From assembly GCA_000447185.1 (NCBI GenBank), contig KE647184.1:1-28119 (forward strand): a DNA stretch of 28,119 nucleotides. The letters are read 5' to 3'. Shown here one piece after another: positions 10,630 through 22,221 of this stretch; position 1 is the first letter of the stretch, and every line of letters begins with the position of its first letter. The DNA comes from Vairimorpha apis BRL 01. Its lineage: Eukaryota; Microsporidia; Nosematidae. Both the position numbers and the translations under genes were made by a program. The notes under the pieces are model-generated. The model searched no databases. It was not told the DNA's origin and saw nothing but the letters and a program-made list of their open reading frames with translations.

Positions 10630-13600
10630 CTTTCACATTAAACTTTTTTTCTTCTTGTATGAGTTCGTCTCAATGAGTTTCTATAATTAGGCACTCTAAG
10701 GTCTATTTTAATCTATGGATTACACGTATGCTTTTGTGAGGTTGTTTACATTTTTTCCTTTAATTTTTTTTGTATAAGCTTGTTGTAAAACCTTTTCTCG
10801 TCATAACATATGGTAAAAACTCTGTCTATGTCTATAGATAGCACCACTGTGATCAACCATAGGTCGTATTATGTTTTTTAACTATTTTTACAGCTCTAAG
10901 GTTATCTAATATTAATATTACATCCTAACAATTAATACATCTTTTTTCTTTATCGATAAAGCATATGTCAATTTTAATTCAAGTTGTGTTTAATTTTTGC
11001 TCGTCTATCTAAAATGCACATTTGTAATGATGATTAAAATTTTTTTCGATTTATTAATACCATAATAAAGGTACAACTGAAGATTTTACATCCAAAGTTT
11101 AATTATGCCTCATCATGTAGTCTTTTGCTAACATTATTCACACTTTTTAGCCATATGGTCTACAGATTTATTTTTGTCTTTGCAATGAGGACTTTTAAAG
11201 CACTTTTTCTAAAATATATTTCTATCTTGCAGTGCATATAATTCACATTTTTCTTAAGGTAGTATGTTTCACACTTAAGCCAATCTGATGATTCTTTAAA
11301 TTATATCGAAGGATCATTTCTTATCATAATAGTTTAAAGTGATATATTTTATTGTATAAAGAAGATAGATGTACTTTTGTTAAATTTTTCAGTGTTTATT
11401 TCAGTTTAAATTCTGTATTTAATCTTAAAAAAACTTAATTTTTAAAAGGTGAAAGTCACGATTATTTTCCGTTTTTATCTTCTTCATCTTTTTTAAATAT
11501 ATCTATATTTTAGATTTTAAAATATTGTATAGTTAGAGAAATAAAACTCATTATTCATAAAACACAGTCAATCCTCTTCACTGTTCATTTAATGTCAAGT
11601 ACAGACATTATTTACATACAAGCAGTTGTTGTACATGATACTTGACAATTATGCAACTGATGTTTAATCGTCTATATTTTCGAACTGATTTGGCTATATT
11701 TCAACAATTTAAAAAAATAAATTAACCTGAGAGATCGTAAATTCGTTCACCACATATATTTAATTCTTTGCGTTGAGTTTTTGTGATATAAAAAAGTTAA
11801 AATCAATATTAAATATAGCTTATTTTCTTTTGTGTCTTCCATATTCTTACCATAACTGCTTTCTGTGATTTCTATGAATTTATAACCTTCATGTGATATT
11901 AAATCTTAACATCATCTTCACAGACAACAAAGTTAGTTGCAATTTTCTTTACATTCATCTTGAATCCGATAGTTTTAAAAAATTTATTTGTTTTATTATT
12001 ATAAATTTTGGAACTTTTTCATTCTTTAAAAAAATTAAAGATCATCGATAAAAGGAAAATGTTTATGTGTATAATTTATATTTTTTAAGTTGAATTCAAA
12101 TTTTAAAAATTTAATATTTTGCAGATAAGGTCATCATGTAAGAAAAAAGAGTAAAGATAAAAACTTCGACATTGAAATTCCTTTAATTATTTTTTGTTAA
12201 TAAATTTGGTGTTTTTAACTCTAAATTCTAAGTTTCTTTTGATGTGATCATTCTTTTAAAATTTATTATTTCAATATAATATAACTTAACCTTTTTATAA
12301 ACTTTAACATGTAAGTATAAGTAACTGTGTCAAAAGCTTTCTTAACTTCAACCCATGAAAATCTTTAACTCAAAACTATTGGCCATATTTATTATGATAT
12401 TAGTTAGCATTAGTTCTTTTGCACACAGCACTCCTTTTACTGTTCTCATTTAATTTACTAAAATTAATCCTCTTTCATCAACATAAAATGCATTACTACA
12501 ATGTTACAAATAGACAATAGTATGTACAAATTAGACATACAAGTGATTGGTCTAAAGTCTTTGTCAGATTGTAAAGTTCTTTTTGGTAATAATGCGCAAT
12601 ATACGTAATAATTATTTTCTGAAAATTTACCATTTAAACAAACGTTTTTAATGATAATTTACATGTTATTGCCAAATATGAATGTAATATTCTTAATGAA
12701 GAAATTGTATATTCTATCTGGTCATGTTAATTTCCAGTATGGAAGCCATTTGAAAATTTCAAGAACTCATACACCATAGGAAAGCAATTTTTTCGTCATT
12801 GGCATCTATTTACCTTAAACATATTCGTCTAAAAAATTTTCATCGGTTTCATTGTCATCAAGCTTTTACGTTTTTAAACATGTGTTTTTGATTTTTTCAA
12901 TTGGTATATAATGATGCAACTCGGCTTTATCAATAAGATCTTTATAACACTTCCATGATAAAAATCATAGTTTTCATTTTTCCTTTCTAAAAATTTTCTC
13001 TTCTAATATTTTATAACTTTATTAGAGTAAACATTAAATCATTCAGTTAGATGAGAAATAATTTAATATAGCTTTTTAAAATTATTTATAATAGAAGGTA
13101 AGAACTCATATTTGTTTTGTGTTCTTAAGATTTTATTCTTTTATAGAAAAGTCGTTATATTATATTTAAATAACGGAGTTATTTTCGATTAAAAATTTAA
13201 TATATTCTAATTAATATTGTTTTTCGTCCATCTTTTAGCTATTTTTTATTACCAGGTTTTTTATTTGAAATGTACGACATGCAACATTCTTGAAGCATTT
13301 GTCATGTTATGAGTGAAATGGGATATCATAATACCATTCTTTTTTTACATCTCTATTATTTCTAGACTACTTTTAATAACCTTACATAATTGATATGATT
13401 TACCTCTTTAATTTATTCTTTACAAATTCTTTGTTGTGTTTTTTAACTCTGCGTTTAATCATATTTCAAAAACAGTCTCTTGAACAAGATAAGATGTAAA
13501 ATTTTCATTAATTTCATTATCAGTAACCTTCTTTCTTTTAAATCTCTTACATTAAATGTTGTCTCGATGTTGCTAATTATATTTTTTTGCTTTTTATTTT

Positions 13601-13760
13601 AATAAATTTTCTGAAATTTTAGTTTTGTATTTATTTGAATTGAAAATGAATATTTCAAATACACATTTTTTAAAATCTTTTTAATCTGCTTCTCTTGACC
13701 AGTTTTCAAATGGCATTTGCAACACACAAAGAAAAGCATCTAATGAAACCAATAATTCGT
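10630..13760 (-). mobile_element. Nearly full-length dead non-LTR retrotransposon (RT, zinc knuckle, restriction-like endonuclease)
   Basis: Read on the minus strand, protein pieces appear in the right order through many stops and shifts. A block with FKWLPYW and DRIYNFFIKN (about 12740-12680) is followed by LLPKRTLQSDKDFRPITCMS (ending near 12530), then DERGLILVN, then RT motif A as WVEVKKAFDTV (12355 down to about 12323), and the catalytic FIDD (12052-12041). After it come FFKTIGFKMNVKKIATN and SHEGYKFIEITESSYGK, the eroded thumb block around 11600 (VKYHVQ, CLYL, RGL), the zinc knuckle HCKDKNKSVDHMAKKC (first Cys replaced by Ser, about 11190) and the endonuclease region ending EFLPYVMTRKGFTTS (about 10790). 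The order matches R2/R4/Dong-type elements. Left of FKWLPYW about 0.9 kb of weaker pieces may be the N-terminal region. Boundaries are from composition and approximate. Confidence 0.8.
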
Positions 13761-14593
13761 AAATTTTTATTTTATTGCATTATTTTAATATGTGTGACAT
13801 TTTTTCAGTAAAAAGCTTTTGTATTTAGTCTATATTTTTTTTATTTAACAGAAATATAAATTGTTAATTTATTATCAAAAATTATTATAAGCTTTAATCT
13901 ACAATTTTTTGTTTTTTATTATTTTCAAATTTTATGTATAGATTATAAAAATATCTTTATCAAAAAATTTTTATATTGTAATTTGTTATTTTACAAATAA
14001 AAATAATTAAATTAAAATTATTGATTTTTAAATGATTTTTTGATATTAACGTAAAAATTTTAATTTATAATAATTTAGTATATTATAAATATTTATTACT
14101 TTTGTTTTAAAAAATGTCATAAAGTCATTTTTATTTTAAACATATCAAAACTTTATCTAAATTAAAAATTACACAAATTACATTACAATGTCAATGTAAT
14201 AAATTATTATTTATATTCAAAATTTAAATCAAATTTTTATTATATAATTTTAATTATTTCAAAAAATCTTTTCCATGCATATAATATTAATAAATATTTA
14301 TTAACAAAAAAAGTAAAAATTTTTAAACTTTTAGACTAAATATATAATTTAGTAAATAATTAAAAGTTAATTTTAGATTATATGCGATAAATTTTTACAA
14401 AAATTAATTAATTAATTAAAATTAATTTTTGATACAAAATTTGCAAAAAAAAATAATTTTACTATCTTTTTGAAAATATAAATTTGTTTATAATTATTAG
14501 ATAATAATATTTTTTCTATAATTTGAAGAACTTTAAATATTTATAATTTGTAAAAAAAGTTAAAATAAAACTTTAATAAAAGTATAAATTAAA
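13761..14593. other. AT-rich intergenic DNA
   Basis: A/T-only sequence between the non-LTR element and the putative membrane protein gene; no open frame, RNA gene or clear repeat seen. Confidence 0.5.
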
Positions 14594-15151
14594 ATGATAT
14601 TAAATTTAATTTATTTTGATTTAAAAACTTCTAAATTTTACAAGAATGAGTCAATTATTATTATTAAAAAAAGTTTTTTATTTATGTTAATCATTTTTTT
14701 TAAATTTGCAAATTTAAATCTAATTATAAAATTAGAAACATTAGAAGAATGTAAAGATATAAGTGATTTAAATCTTTTTTTAAAACATTTAAATTATCCA
14801 GTAACACAATATAAAAATTTTAAATTAAATCTAGATAATAAACATGAAAAAAACTGCAAAGATCTTACACTTAAACGATATTTAAAAAGTTTAGAATCAG
14901 AAAGTGACTTTGAAGAGTGTCCAAAAACACAGGAAATTAATACAGAAAAAAATATTATATTTGATAATAACAATATACAAGATTTTTGTGTTATTATAGA
15001 AAATTCAAACACTAATAATATACAAAATCTATCTCGTTCATATGATTATAAAAATACCTATTTAATTTTAATTTTAATTGTATGTTTATTTTTAATATTA
15101 TTTTTAATTTACGTAACTTTCAGAACTTTAAAACTTTCCCATTACTATTAA
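14594..15151 (+). CDS. Putative single-pass membrane protein with N-terminal signal
   Basis: A 185-residue open frame. Residues 27-46 are hydrophobic (FLFMLIIFFKFANLNLIIKL) and followed by a polar, charged region, like a signal peptide or anchor. An internal Met at residue 31 (ATG 14684) would give a more usual signal peptide of about 16 residues and may be the true start. The central part (about 47-153) is charged, Asn- and Glu-rich, and has four Cys (in ECKD, NCKD, ECPK and FCVI) that could form disulfides outside the cytosol. Residues 156-176 are a strong membrane segment (TYLILILIVCLFLILFLIYV), then a short basic tail, so a type I topology is likely. Neither start has a CCC motif, which lowers confidence. 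No family recognised. Confidence 0.5.
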   Translation: MILNLIYFDLKTSKFYKNESIIIIKKSFLFMLIIFFKFANLNLIIKLETLEECKDISDLNLFLKHLNYPVTQYKNFKLNLDNKHEKNCKDLTLKRYLKSLESESDFEECPKTQEINTEKNIIFDNNNIQDFCVIIENSNTNNIQNLSRSYDYKNTYLILILIVCLFLILFLIYVTFRTLKLSHYY

Positions 15152-15239
15152 TATATTAATTAAAATTTTTATTTTAAATTTTTGTATTGTCTTTATTATA
15201 TTCATAAATAAACTTTAAATTTTTTCTGAAAAAAAATCA

Positions 15240-15485
15240 CTTATTTGTAAATTACAAAGTGATGCTGGAAAAGAAGAGTTGGAACACATAGTGGAGAAGT
15301 TAGTTGAATCTAATTATAAATAAAGAATGAAAAACAACAGACTCTATTATTTATAACCAAGTCAACATATTATACACTGAGAATCTCACAAGTAACACCA
15401 AATGTGAGATAAAAGAAACCCATATGATGAGTGATGTGTCTGAACATAACGCTTGTTAAATAAAGAAGAGACATTCTAAAATAAC
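15240..15485 (+). mobile_element. Short relic, possibly a 3' end of a retroelement
   Basis: A GC-richer islet of about 250 bp in an AT desert. It starts with a short open stretch whose KEELEHIVEKLVES resembles the tail of the non-LTR ORF at 21620-21660 (EDEVEKAVEKLVKT), followed by non-coding sequence. An inverted repeat ATCTCACA/TGTGAGAT lies near 15384-15411. A 5'-truncated non-LTR insertion that kept only its 3' end fits, but the match is short and coiled-coil-like, so chance is possible. Confidence 0.3.
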
Positions 15486-17999
15486 TCAATATATATTTGT
15501 TTTTGTATATTATAAATTATATTTATATATTTTACATTTTAATTTTTTTATACAATTTTTGCATTAAAATAAAATGTTATATATTTGAATAATTCTAACC
15601 CCTCATTATGATAAATAAAGACATAAAATATAAATAACAATTTTAACATTTAATAAAATTTAAAATAACATAAAAACAAATATTTAACATAAAAACAAGA
15701 ATTATGTGACAACTATAAATTACAGATATCTGAATAAAAAATAACCACATATTTTAATATTCAAAATTATAATTAAAATTAAATCGAATCAATTAACATA
15801 AAACTTGTATTTGTATTAGATTATTTTATAATAAAAATTATCTTATTAAAATAAAATTTAGTTTTAGTTAATTTTTGAAATTAAAAACTTTAATTAATTA
15901 ATATTTCTTATCTTAAAAATTTTAAAGTAAAATATTTTTTTTATATTTCTAAGTATTTATACAAAATATTTATTTTTTATTAAAAAATGTAAAGCTTACA
16001 TATGTTAGAATTTTTAAATATATGGATTATACTATATTATTTTATAAAAAATAATGAGAAAAATCTTTTAAGTAAAAATAAATTTAATAGTATACTTTAT
16101 TTATACATACATCATCCCAAAAATAATAATACATAAAACTTCAAATATAAAGTTATGACATGTATTTATATCTTTTACCGACATGTATAAAATGAACTAC
16201 TTTAATAAAAATTTATATTTAAAAAATTTATCGATGAAAGAACCAAAAGTTATAAATAAACAATATTATAGTTTAAAAAAGAATTTTACTCATAGTTTAT
16301 CATAATAATTGCATTTCTTTGTTTAATAGATATATACTAAAAATATATATTAAATTGATAGAAACATATAATTGAATGTATGTATCAATTATTTTTCATC
16401 CGTTGATGTTTAATTTTAAAATAAAAGATGATATTAATCAAACTTGTAAATATAAAATCATTAAGAGAACATAAATTATACAATATTTTATCCAAAATAG
16501 TTATATTTTTAATGTTTAAAAAAATCGAGATAAAGTTAGTTTAAAAAATTAAAATAATAATATATAAAACAGTAATTGTAATGCTATTATTTATGTTCTT
16601 AACTTTGATCATAACTATCAAAATTTAAAAAATATAAATAAATAAATTTTTTTTATCATGGAACTAAATATAATTCGGTTGAAAAAATTGCAAATAACAA
16701 ATCATGAATAATATTTTTAATCGAAGTAAAGCTATTTGTAACATAAATTTTCAATTATTATTTATTAGTTTGAGGTTTATTTAAAAAATATAACTAATTA
16801 TATAATTTAACAATTCTGTAATAAACAACTTTAAATTGTTAGTACAAACATTTTTTACTCGTCTTTGATAATGTATCATCAATAATTATTATAAATTTAA
16901 AAATATTTGAACTATAATATTTAAGAAATTTTGTAAAATTTAAAATGCTTAAAAACATACAATGAAAAATACATATTTAAATCTTTATTAATAAATAGCA
17001 AAGATTTATTAATAATATATGAAATTTAAAAATAATTAACAAACACCTTAAAATTATTTACTAGTTTGCAAATTATTATGTAAGTATATTTTTAAGATTT
17101 GTGGAGATACTAAAGTTAAAATAATATTAGTTTTTATTTTTAGTTATAGTTTGATCATATAAATCAAGATCATTAAAATAGGAAGCGTTTAGTATTTTTA
17201 AATATAAATAAGAATCTTTAATAATATTGTAAACTATAAGTATAACAATTTTTATACAAATAAGAATAAAAAGTACCAAAATGGAGATTTATATTAAATA
17301 ACGCAATACATTCATTAATAAAAAATATTATGTATTTTTTTACCAATATTAAAAATATTCATTTTAATTTTCATTTAAAAAAATAATTTGGATTTTTTTT
17401 GTGTTGTAATCGATTTTTTTATAAATTTAAACTTATGTCAAATATTATTATCTTTAAATAGAATATTATTACTTTTTATAAAAAATAAAATAAGTCATAT
17501 TCATTATATAATATTCTCAAACATTAATTATTAAGGTTTTAAAAATAAATCCAACTTATCTGTATCAACATAAGAAAAATCTCAAAATTTAAATTCGTAT
17601 AATTTAAAAAATTATTTATCTAATTTTTAACCAATTTAAAATTAACAAAAAAATTAAACTTGAACTTAGGATTTGATTTAAAATTTTTTCAAGTGAATAG
17701 TTAATATTTAATAATTTTTAAAACTTAATATTAAAATTAAGTTAAACATGTTTCATTATTAACATTTAAATCATGACTAAAAAATAAATATTAAATCAAA
17801 AATTTTAAACTATAACTAGCAAACTTTGATGTAAATTTTTATAGATAAAATTTGACTAAAAAATATAAAATATAATTACATAGGTAGTATACATTTATTC
17901 GATTAAAAAAAATATATTAATAAAAATTTTTATTTTAAATCAATTCAAATATTCAATACATTTATTGTTAATTGGTATATTTTATGCTTTATTTAACTT
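15486..17999. other. AT desert
   Basis: About 2.5 kb of almost pure A/T. I checked both strands by eye for protein-like pieces, tRNA-like T-loops and direct repeats and saw none. Confidence 0.55.
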
Positions 18000-18620
18000 T
18001 TTTCTGGTTCAAAGGCATAATTTACTATTAAAAGATTCTTAAATTTCACATTCTACATTGCTTGTTAGATTTTTAAAGTTTGATACTTTGCACTATTAAA
18101 TTATTATTTTCAGAAACCATAGCTTTTTACAAAAAATATTTATATTTAAATTGAAATAATTCTCTATTTTATTCTTTAATTCATTTCTTCAGTATCATTT
18201 TGATTATTCTCAAATCATTCAAAAGAGATAATCTTAAGAGTCTTTTAACATCCATTGTCTATATATAAGTTTTCAAGAAAGTCAAATATGTTACTCCTTT
18301 ATGTTTTTTTATAATACGTCGTTATAACATCATCTCATGTCATTACATTTAGATTATTTTTGTCTAATCTGTATATAAAAATCTAAGTATATTAGAAAGA
18401 AGCTCTACTTTCTTAATTTTTATCCTTAACAATTATGAGAATATCTTAGTTAGTAATACCGACCCCGACAATTAAAATTTCTTCTTTTATCTAAGACAAC
18501 TCAATTTTTTCTAGCCCTTTATAAATAATCATAATATCCATTGGTATCTTTGTATTCATTTATATCTTGGATTGTAATTAGACTCTCTTTTTTACTGAAA
18601 GAAGGCTTATTTAATTGGAT
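18000..18620 (-). mobile_element. 3' fragment of the non-LTR retrotransposon family (endonuclease domain)
   Basis: The plus strand turns pyrimidine-rich here. On the minus strand broken pieces match the end of the element at 20441-21724: VVLDKRR and ILIVGVGITN (about 18510-18450) align with VINKKNKEILIVEIGITN, the core of the PD-(D/E)XK-like domain; QDILIIVKDKN follows; NLNVMT and DDVITTYYKK (about 18345-18290) align with PYVIT and NGVVTKYHRK; KTLKIISFE (about 18240-18210) aligns with KTLESISMD. Nothing upstream of the endonuclease is visible, so the copy is 5'-truncated, as is usual for LINE insertions. Edges are approximate. Confidence 0.7.
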
Positions 18621-19067
18621 TTTTTTGCTATATTTTTTACATAATAAGAAATTAATTATTTTTATAGTATAATTAAAATTAACAATAATAAAATATAAAT
18701 AATTAAAAAATTAAATTTAAAGATTTAATTTTTTGATTATAATTTTAATTCATTTATTTGTTTCGATTTCCCATATGTGATGTTACAAATATAAATATAA
18801 TTAACAACTAAAAAGATTAATAATTTTGTATTAAAATAGAAATGGTATTATAAATATTTTTTTTAATAAACACATTTTGTTTGACAAATAATAATTTATA
18901 CAAATAATATGATTTTAAATTAAAAAATAATTTATAATTATTTTTATTTTAAACTATAAATATTATGGATTAAATTTTAATAATGTAAAAAGTTTTCAAT
19001 TTAATTATATATTAAAATGGTTTAATTTTAATTTATTAAATTTTAAATATGGTAAAATAATAACCCT
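18621..19067. other. AT-rich region upstream of the aldo-keto reductase
   Basis: A/T-only DNA leading to the CCC motif of the reductase gene. No other element seen. Confidence 0.5.
19064..19066 (+). promoter_or_regulatory. CCC start-proximal motif of the aldo-keto reductase
   Basis: TAACCCTATG: one base separates CCC from the ATG at 19068. The paralogue at 22222 has no such motif. Confidence 0.6.
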
Positions 19068-19973
19068 ATGATAGAAAAGAAAATAATTTTAAATTCAGGT
19101 TATCAAATGCCAATGGTTGGATTGGGAACATGGAAACTAGAAAAAGATAAAATTGAAAAATGTATTCGTGTAGCAATAAAAGAAGGATACAAACATATAG
19201 ATACTGCATCTAGATATGGAAATGAAGAAGATATTGGAAATTGTTTACAAAAATTATTTAAAGAAAATATAATTAAAAGGGAAGAGATTTTTATTACCTC
19301 AAAATTATGGAATGCATGTCATAAAAATCCAGAACATGCCTTAAGGAAAACTTTAAAAGATCTGAAAATCAATTATGTTGATTTATATCTTATACATTGG
19401 CCTGTTACATTTGCTACAAATGACGAAGGAAAAGAAATTTACAATGAAAATGGCGAAAATGTTTTAGAAGAATTTGATTGTGTAATTTTATGGAAAAAGA
19501 TGGAAGAATTGGTAGAGAAAGGTTTAGTAAAATCAATTGGGATTTCAAATTTTGGATTTGTAAATATTGAAAATATACTAAAAAACTGCAAAATTAAACC
19601 TGCTGTAAATCAAATTGAAATTAATCCATATTTTACACAAAAAGATTTGGTTGAATATTGTCAAGAGAAATCAATACAGGTTGTTAGTTATTCTTCTTTA
19701 GGGTCAAGTAATCCTTCTGTTTACAATTTAAGGGAAGATTCAGAAATTAAGGCTATTTCTTTGAAATATAAAAAAACTGTGCCACAAATAATTTTAAGTT
19801 GGCTTATAATGCGGAATATTATGGTAATTCCTAAAAGTTCATCTGAAAATCATATTAAAGAAAATATAGATTTAATTTCTCTTGAAAGAGATGATTTTAT
19901 AACAATTAGCAAACTTGATAAAAATTTTCGTTTTGTAGATCCTGTTCGTTTTGGACATAATCGTTTTAAATAA
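19068..19973 (+). CDS. Aldo-keto reductase (aldose-reductase-like), intact
   Basis: 301 residues, close to the usual length of the family (about 280-325), without breaks. It would use NADPH to reduce aldehydes or sugars to alcohols in the cytosol; the substrate cannot be read from sequence. Visible features: the N-terminal strand MPMVGLGTW (14-22), HIDTASRYGNE (43-53) with catalytic Asp45 and Tyr50, SKLWN (78-82) with Lys79, LIHWPV (108-113) with His110, SIGISNFG in the middle of the barrel, NQIEINPY, VVSYSSLGS, and the cofactor-binding IPKSSSENHIKENI (from 254) near the C-terminus. All four catalytic residues are present. The ATG is set by the CCC motif directly before it and by the family N-terminus. 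A broken paralogue lies 2.2 kb downstream in the same orientation. Confidence 0.93.
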   Translation: MIEKKIILNSGYQMPMVGLGTWKLEKDKIEKCIRVAIKEGYKHIDTASRYGNEEDIGNCLQKLFKENIIKREEIFITSKLWNACHKNPEHALRKTLKDLKINYVDLYLIHWPVTFATNDEGKEIYNENGENVLEEFDCVILWKKMEELVEKGLVKSIGISNFGFVNIENILKNCKIKPAVNQIEINPYFTQKDLVEYCQEKSIQVVSYSSLGSSNPSVYNLREDSEIKAISLKYKKTVPQIILSWLIMRNIMVIPKSSSENHIKENIDLISLERDDFITISKLDKNFRFVDPVRFGHNRFK

Positions 19974-20440
19974 AATTCCTATTTGGTGTTACATAAGATT
20001 TTAAAGTATTCTTTATAAACAAAATACGTATTTATTTTAATTCTTTTTTTAAAAAAAATTATTTATAAAATCATTTTTTTTAATAATTAGTTTTAAGTAT
20101 TAATTTAAGAAAATATTATAAAAAAATTTATATATACTTAAATAACGTAAATTTTAAATAATAAAAATATGATTAACGTATCTATTCTGAAATTTTTATA
20201 TTTTAAAATAATTTGTTTAATATTTTATTTAAGATTAATATAACGTTTTATAGTTTTAATATTTACAATCAAAATATTATTATTAATTTTTTAAAATGGT
20301 ATATATTCATAATTATAATATAAATTAAAATCTATAGATATTTATTACATAACTTTAATAAGAAATTTTTTTCGACTTTTCAATCTTTAAATTGAATTAT
20401 ATAAAAAATTAAAAATATTTATATATATATAATATAAAAT
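19974..20440. other. AT-rich intergenic DNA
   Basis: Featureless A/T sequence. The abrupt rise in G and C at about 20441 marks the 5' truncation point of the next element. Confidence 0.5.
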
Positions 20441-21724
20441 AATGAACGAGCCATCAATGAGCATGCAATATCAGTTATAAACTACCACGTAGGGTTTGTA
20501 AAACTCGAACCTAGTGATTTTAAAAGTCTGGATCATGACATCCGTCAGGTACTAATTAAGTACAAAGTTCATTTACAGCCAGCATGTAAAGAAAGACTAT
20601 ACCTACCTAGAACGGAAATGGGGAGAGGACTTACTAATAATGAATTTAAAATTAAATGTATGCTTTTAACAATGCATAAATCGTTTAACGAGACTAGAAA
20701 TAGCTCTATTAGAAGTGCTGCAATATTGAAAAGTGAAGAAGCATGTGCTTCTCACCTATAACTTATAGTAAGTTACCTCAAAATTAGGTATGGTCTGGAA
20801 GAAATTACATCCTTAAAATCGTTATATGAATCACAAAAATTAAAATTATAAAACGAAATTCAAAATTGGACAAATTATATTAAGTTGTATGAAGCTAAGA
20901 CCAATGAACTAATAAGCATTAAGAATTCGTATACATGGCCAACAAAGAGAAACAATCAGGCCAGATCCGAAGCAATTTATTGCTTCCTACAGGATAGAAA
21001 TATCTTCTGTGGTCAAGTAAGACAATGTCCTCACTGTGGATCTCAAAGAAAGACAGTGGATCATTTAGCTACCAAGTGCGACCGAATGTTGGGTTTTGAC
21101 CACATGAGAAGGCACAATGAGGTAGTTAGATTTTATATATCTTCTCCTTTGTAAAATATATGGATTTAAAAAGACGAATAAAATAAGAAGCCACTCAGTT
21201 CAAGAGGTTATGTCTAATGACAATACCGAGATAAGATTGAATACAAGAGTATCAACTGATATTAAAGTCTGCCATAATAAGCCTGACATATAGTAATAAA
21301 CAAAAAGAATAAAGAAATCTTAATTGTTGAGATTGGAATAACCAATCAAGACCGTTTGACTATTGTTGAAAACGAAAAATTGAGAAAGTATGATCTTTTG
21401 GCTAATGAACTTGGACAAATATAAAAATCTCGGACAAAGATTGTTCCATATGTAATAACATAGAATGGAGTGGTAACTAAGTATCACAGAAAGTATATCA
21501 AAGAGCTGGAAATACAACCAAATCTTGAGGCGTACATGCAATCCATTGTACTTAAGAAGACTTTAGAGTCTATTTCTATGGATAGAAGACGAGGATATGA
21601 GTGAATTGAATCTAGAGAGGACGAGGTGGAAAAAGCAGTGGAGAAATTAGTAAAAACTATATCTTTAGAAAATATAAATATCGAGGAGGCGAAACTCAAA
21701 ATAAACGAAACAAAAAAGCCTTGA
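20441..21724 (+). mobile_element. 5'-truncated non-LTR retrotransposon, best-preserved copy (RT thumb, zinc knuckle, endonuclease)
   Basis: The frame is readable almost throughout, with five in-frame stops (about 20756, 20849, 21423, 21459, 21600) and two opposite frameshifts (about 21145 and 21290). The order is: RAINEHAISVINYHVGF, then DHDIRQVLIKYKVHLQPACK and ERLYLPRTEMGRGL (the signature after the RT palm in Dong/R4-like elements); WTNYIKLYEA; the CCHC knuckle CPHCGSQRKTVDHLATKC (C-x2-C-x8-H-x4-C, about 21026-21079) followed by MRRHNEVVR; then NKPDI and KEILIVEIGITNQD, the PD-...-E core of a restriction-like endonuclease; and KIVPYVIT. The ORF ends at TGA 21722-21724. Two stops sit where Trp is expected (TGG to TAG or TGA). 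The 3' tail may run to about 21810. It lies between the two aldo-keto reductase copies. Confidence 0.85.
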
Positions 21725-21810
21725 GATAATCAAAGTTAGGAATATGAAGATGAACTTGTTTTAAATAATCTACAAATTGAAAATACTAATAATAATTAAC
21801 AACTATAAAA

Positions 21811-22221
21811 TAATAACCCAATAAACCTTTTTAAATTTTAAAATAATGTAAAATAAATAATAATAATAAAATACAATTATGATATAAGTTTCTTAAAATG
21901 TATTATTTTTTGACTTATTGTAAAAATTATAAAATTTTTATTTTTTTTGAATATGTTTTATTAATAATTTATATATATTTTTAACCTAAAATAAATAAAA
22001 ATATATAAAATTTTTAATTACGTCAATAACTACATTTTATATATTTTAAAAAAAGATTTAAATTTTTGAAACTAAACTTATAAAAATTGTGATTTGATAT
22101 TAACAAACATATAAAATAGAATAAATGTGATTAATTTGTTTTTTAAAAAATAAAATAATTCATTTATAACATAACTTCATTTGTTCATTAAAATATATAT
22201 AAAAATAATAATAATATAGAT
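21811..22221. other. AT-rich region upstream of the second aldo-keto reductase
   Basis: A/T-only sequence. No CCC motif is found before the ATG at 22222, in contrast to the intact paralogue. Confidence 0.5.

Noticed and set aside
14794..15012. Minus-strand open frame of 72 codons
   Set aside because: It lies entirely opposite the putative membrane protein and reads as its antisense shadow.
20885..21154. A free-standing 89-residue zinc-finger protein gene
   Set aside because: The same frame continues upstream through stops into the RT-thumb signature and downstream into the endonuclease, so it is one segment of the dead retroelement.
21320..21699. Two overlapping minus-strand open frames
   Set aside because: They are antisense to the endonuclease part of the non-LTR element, whose plus-strand protein is recognisable.
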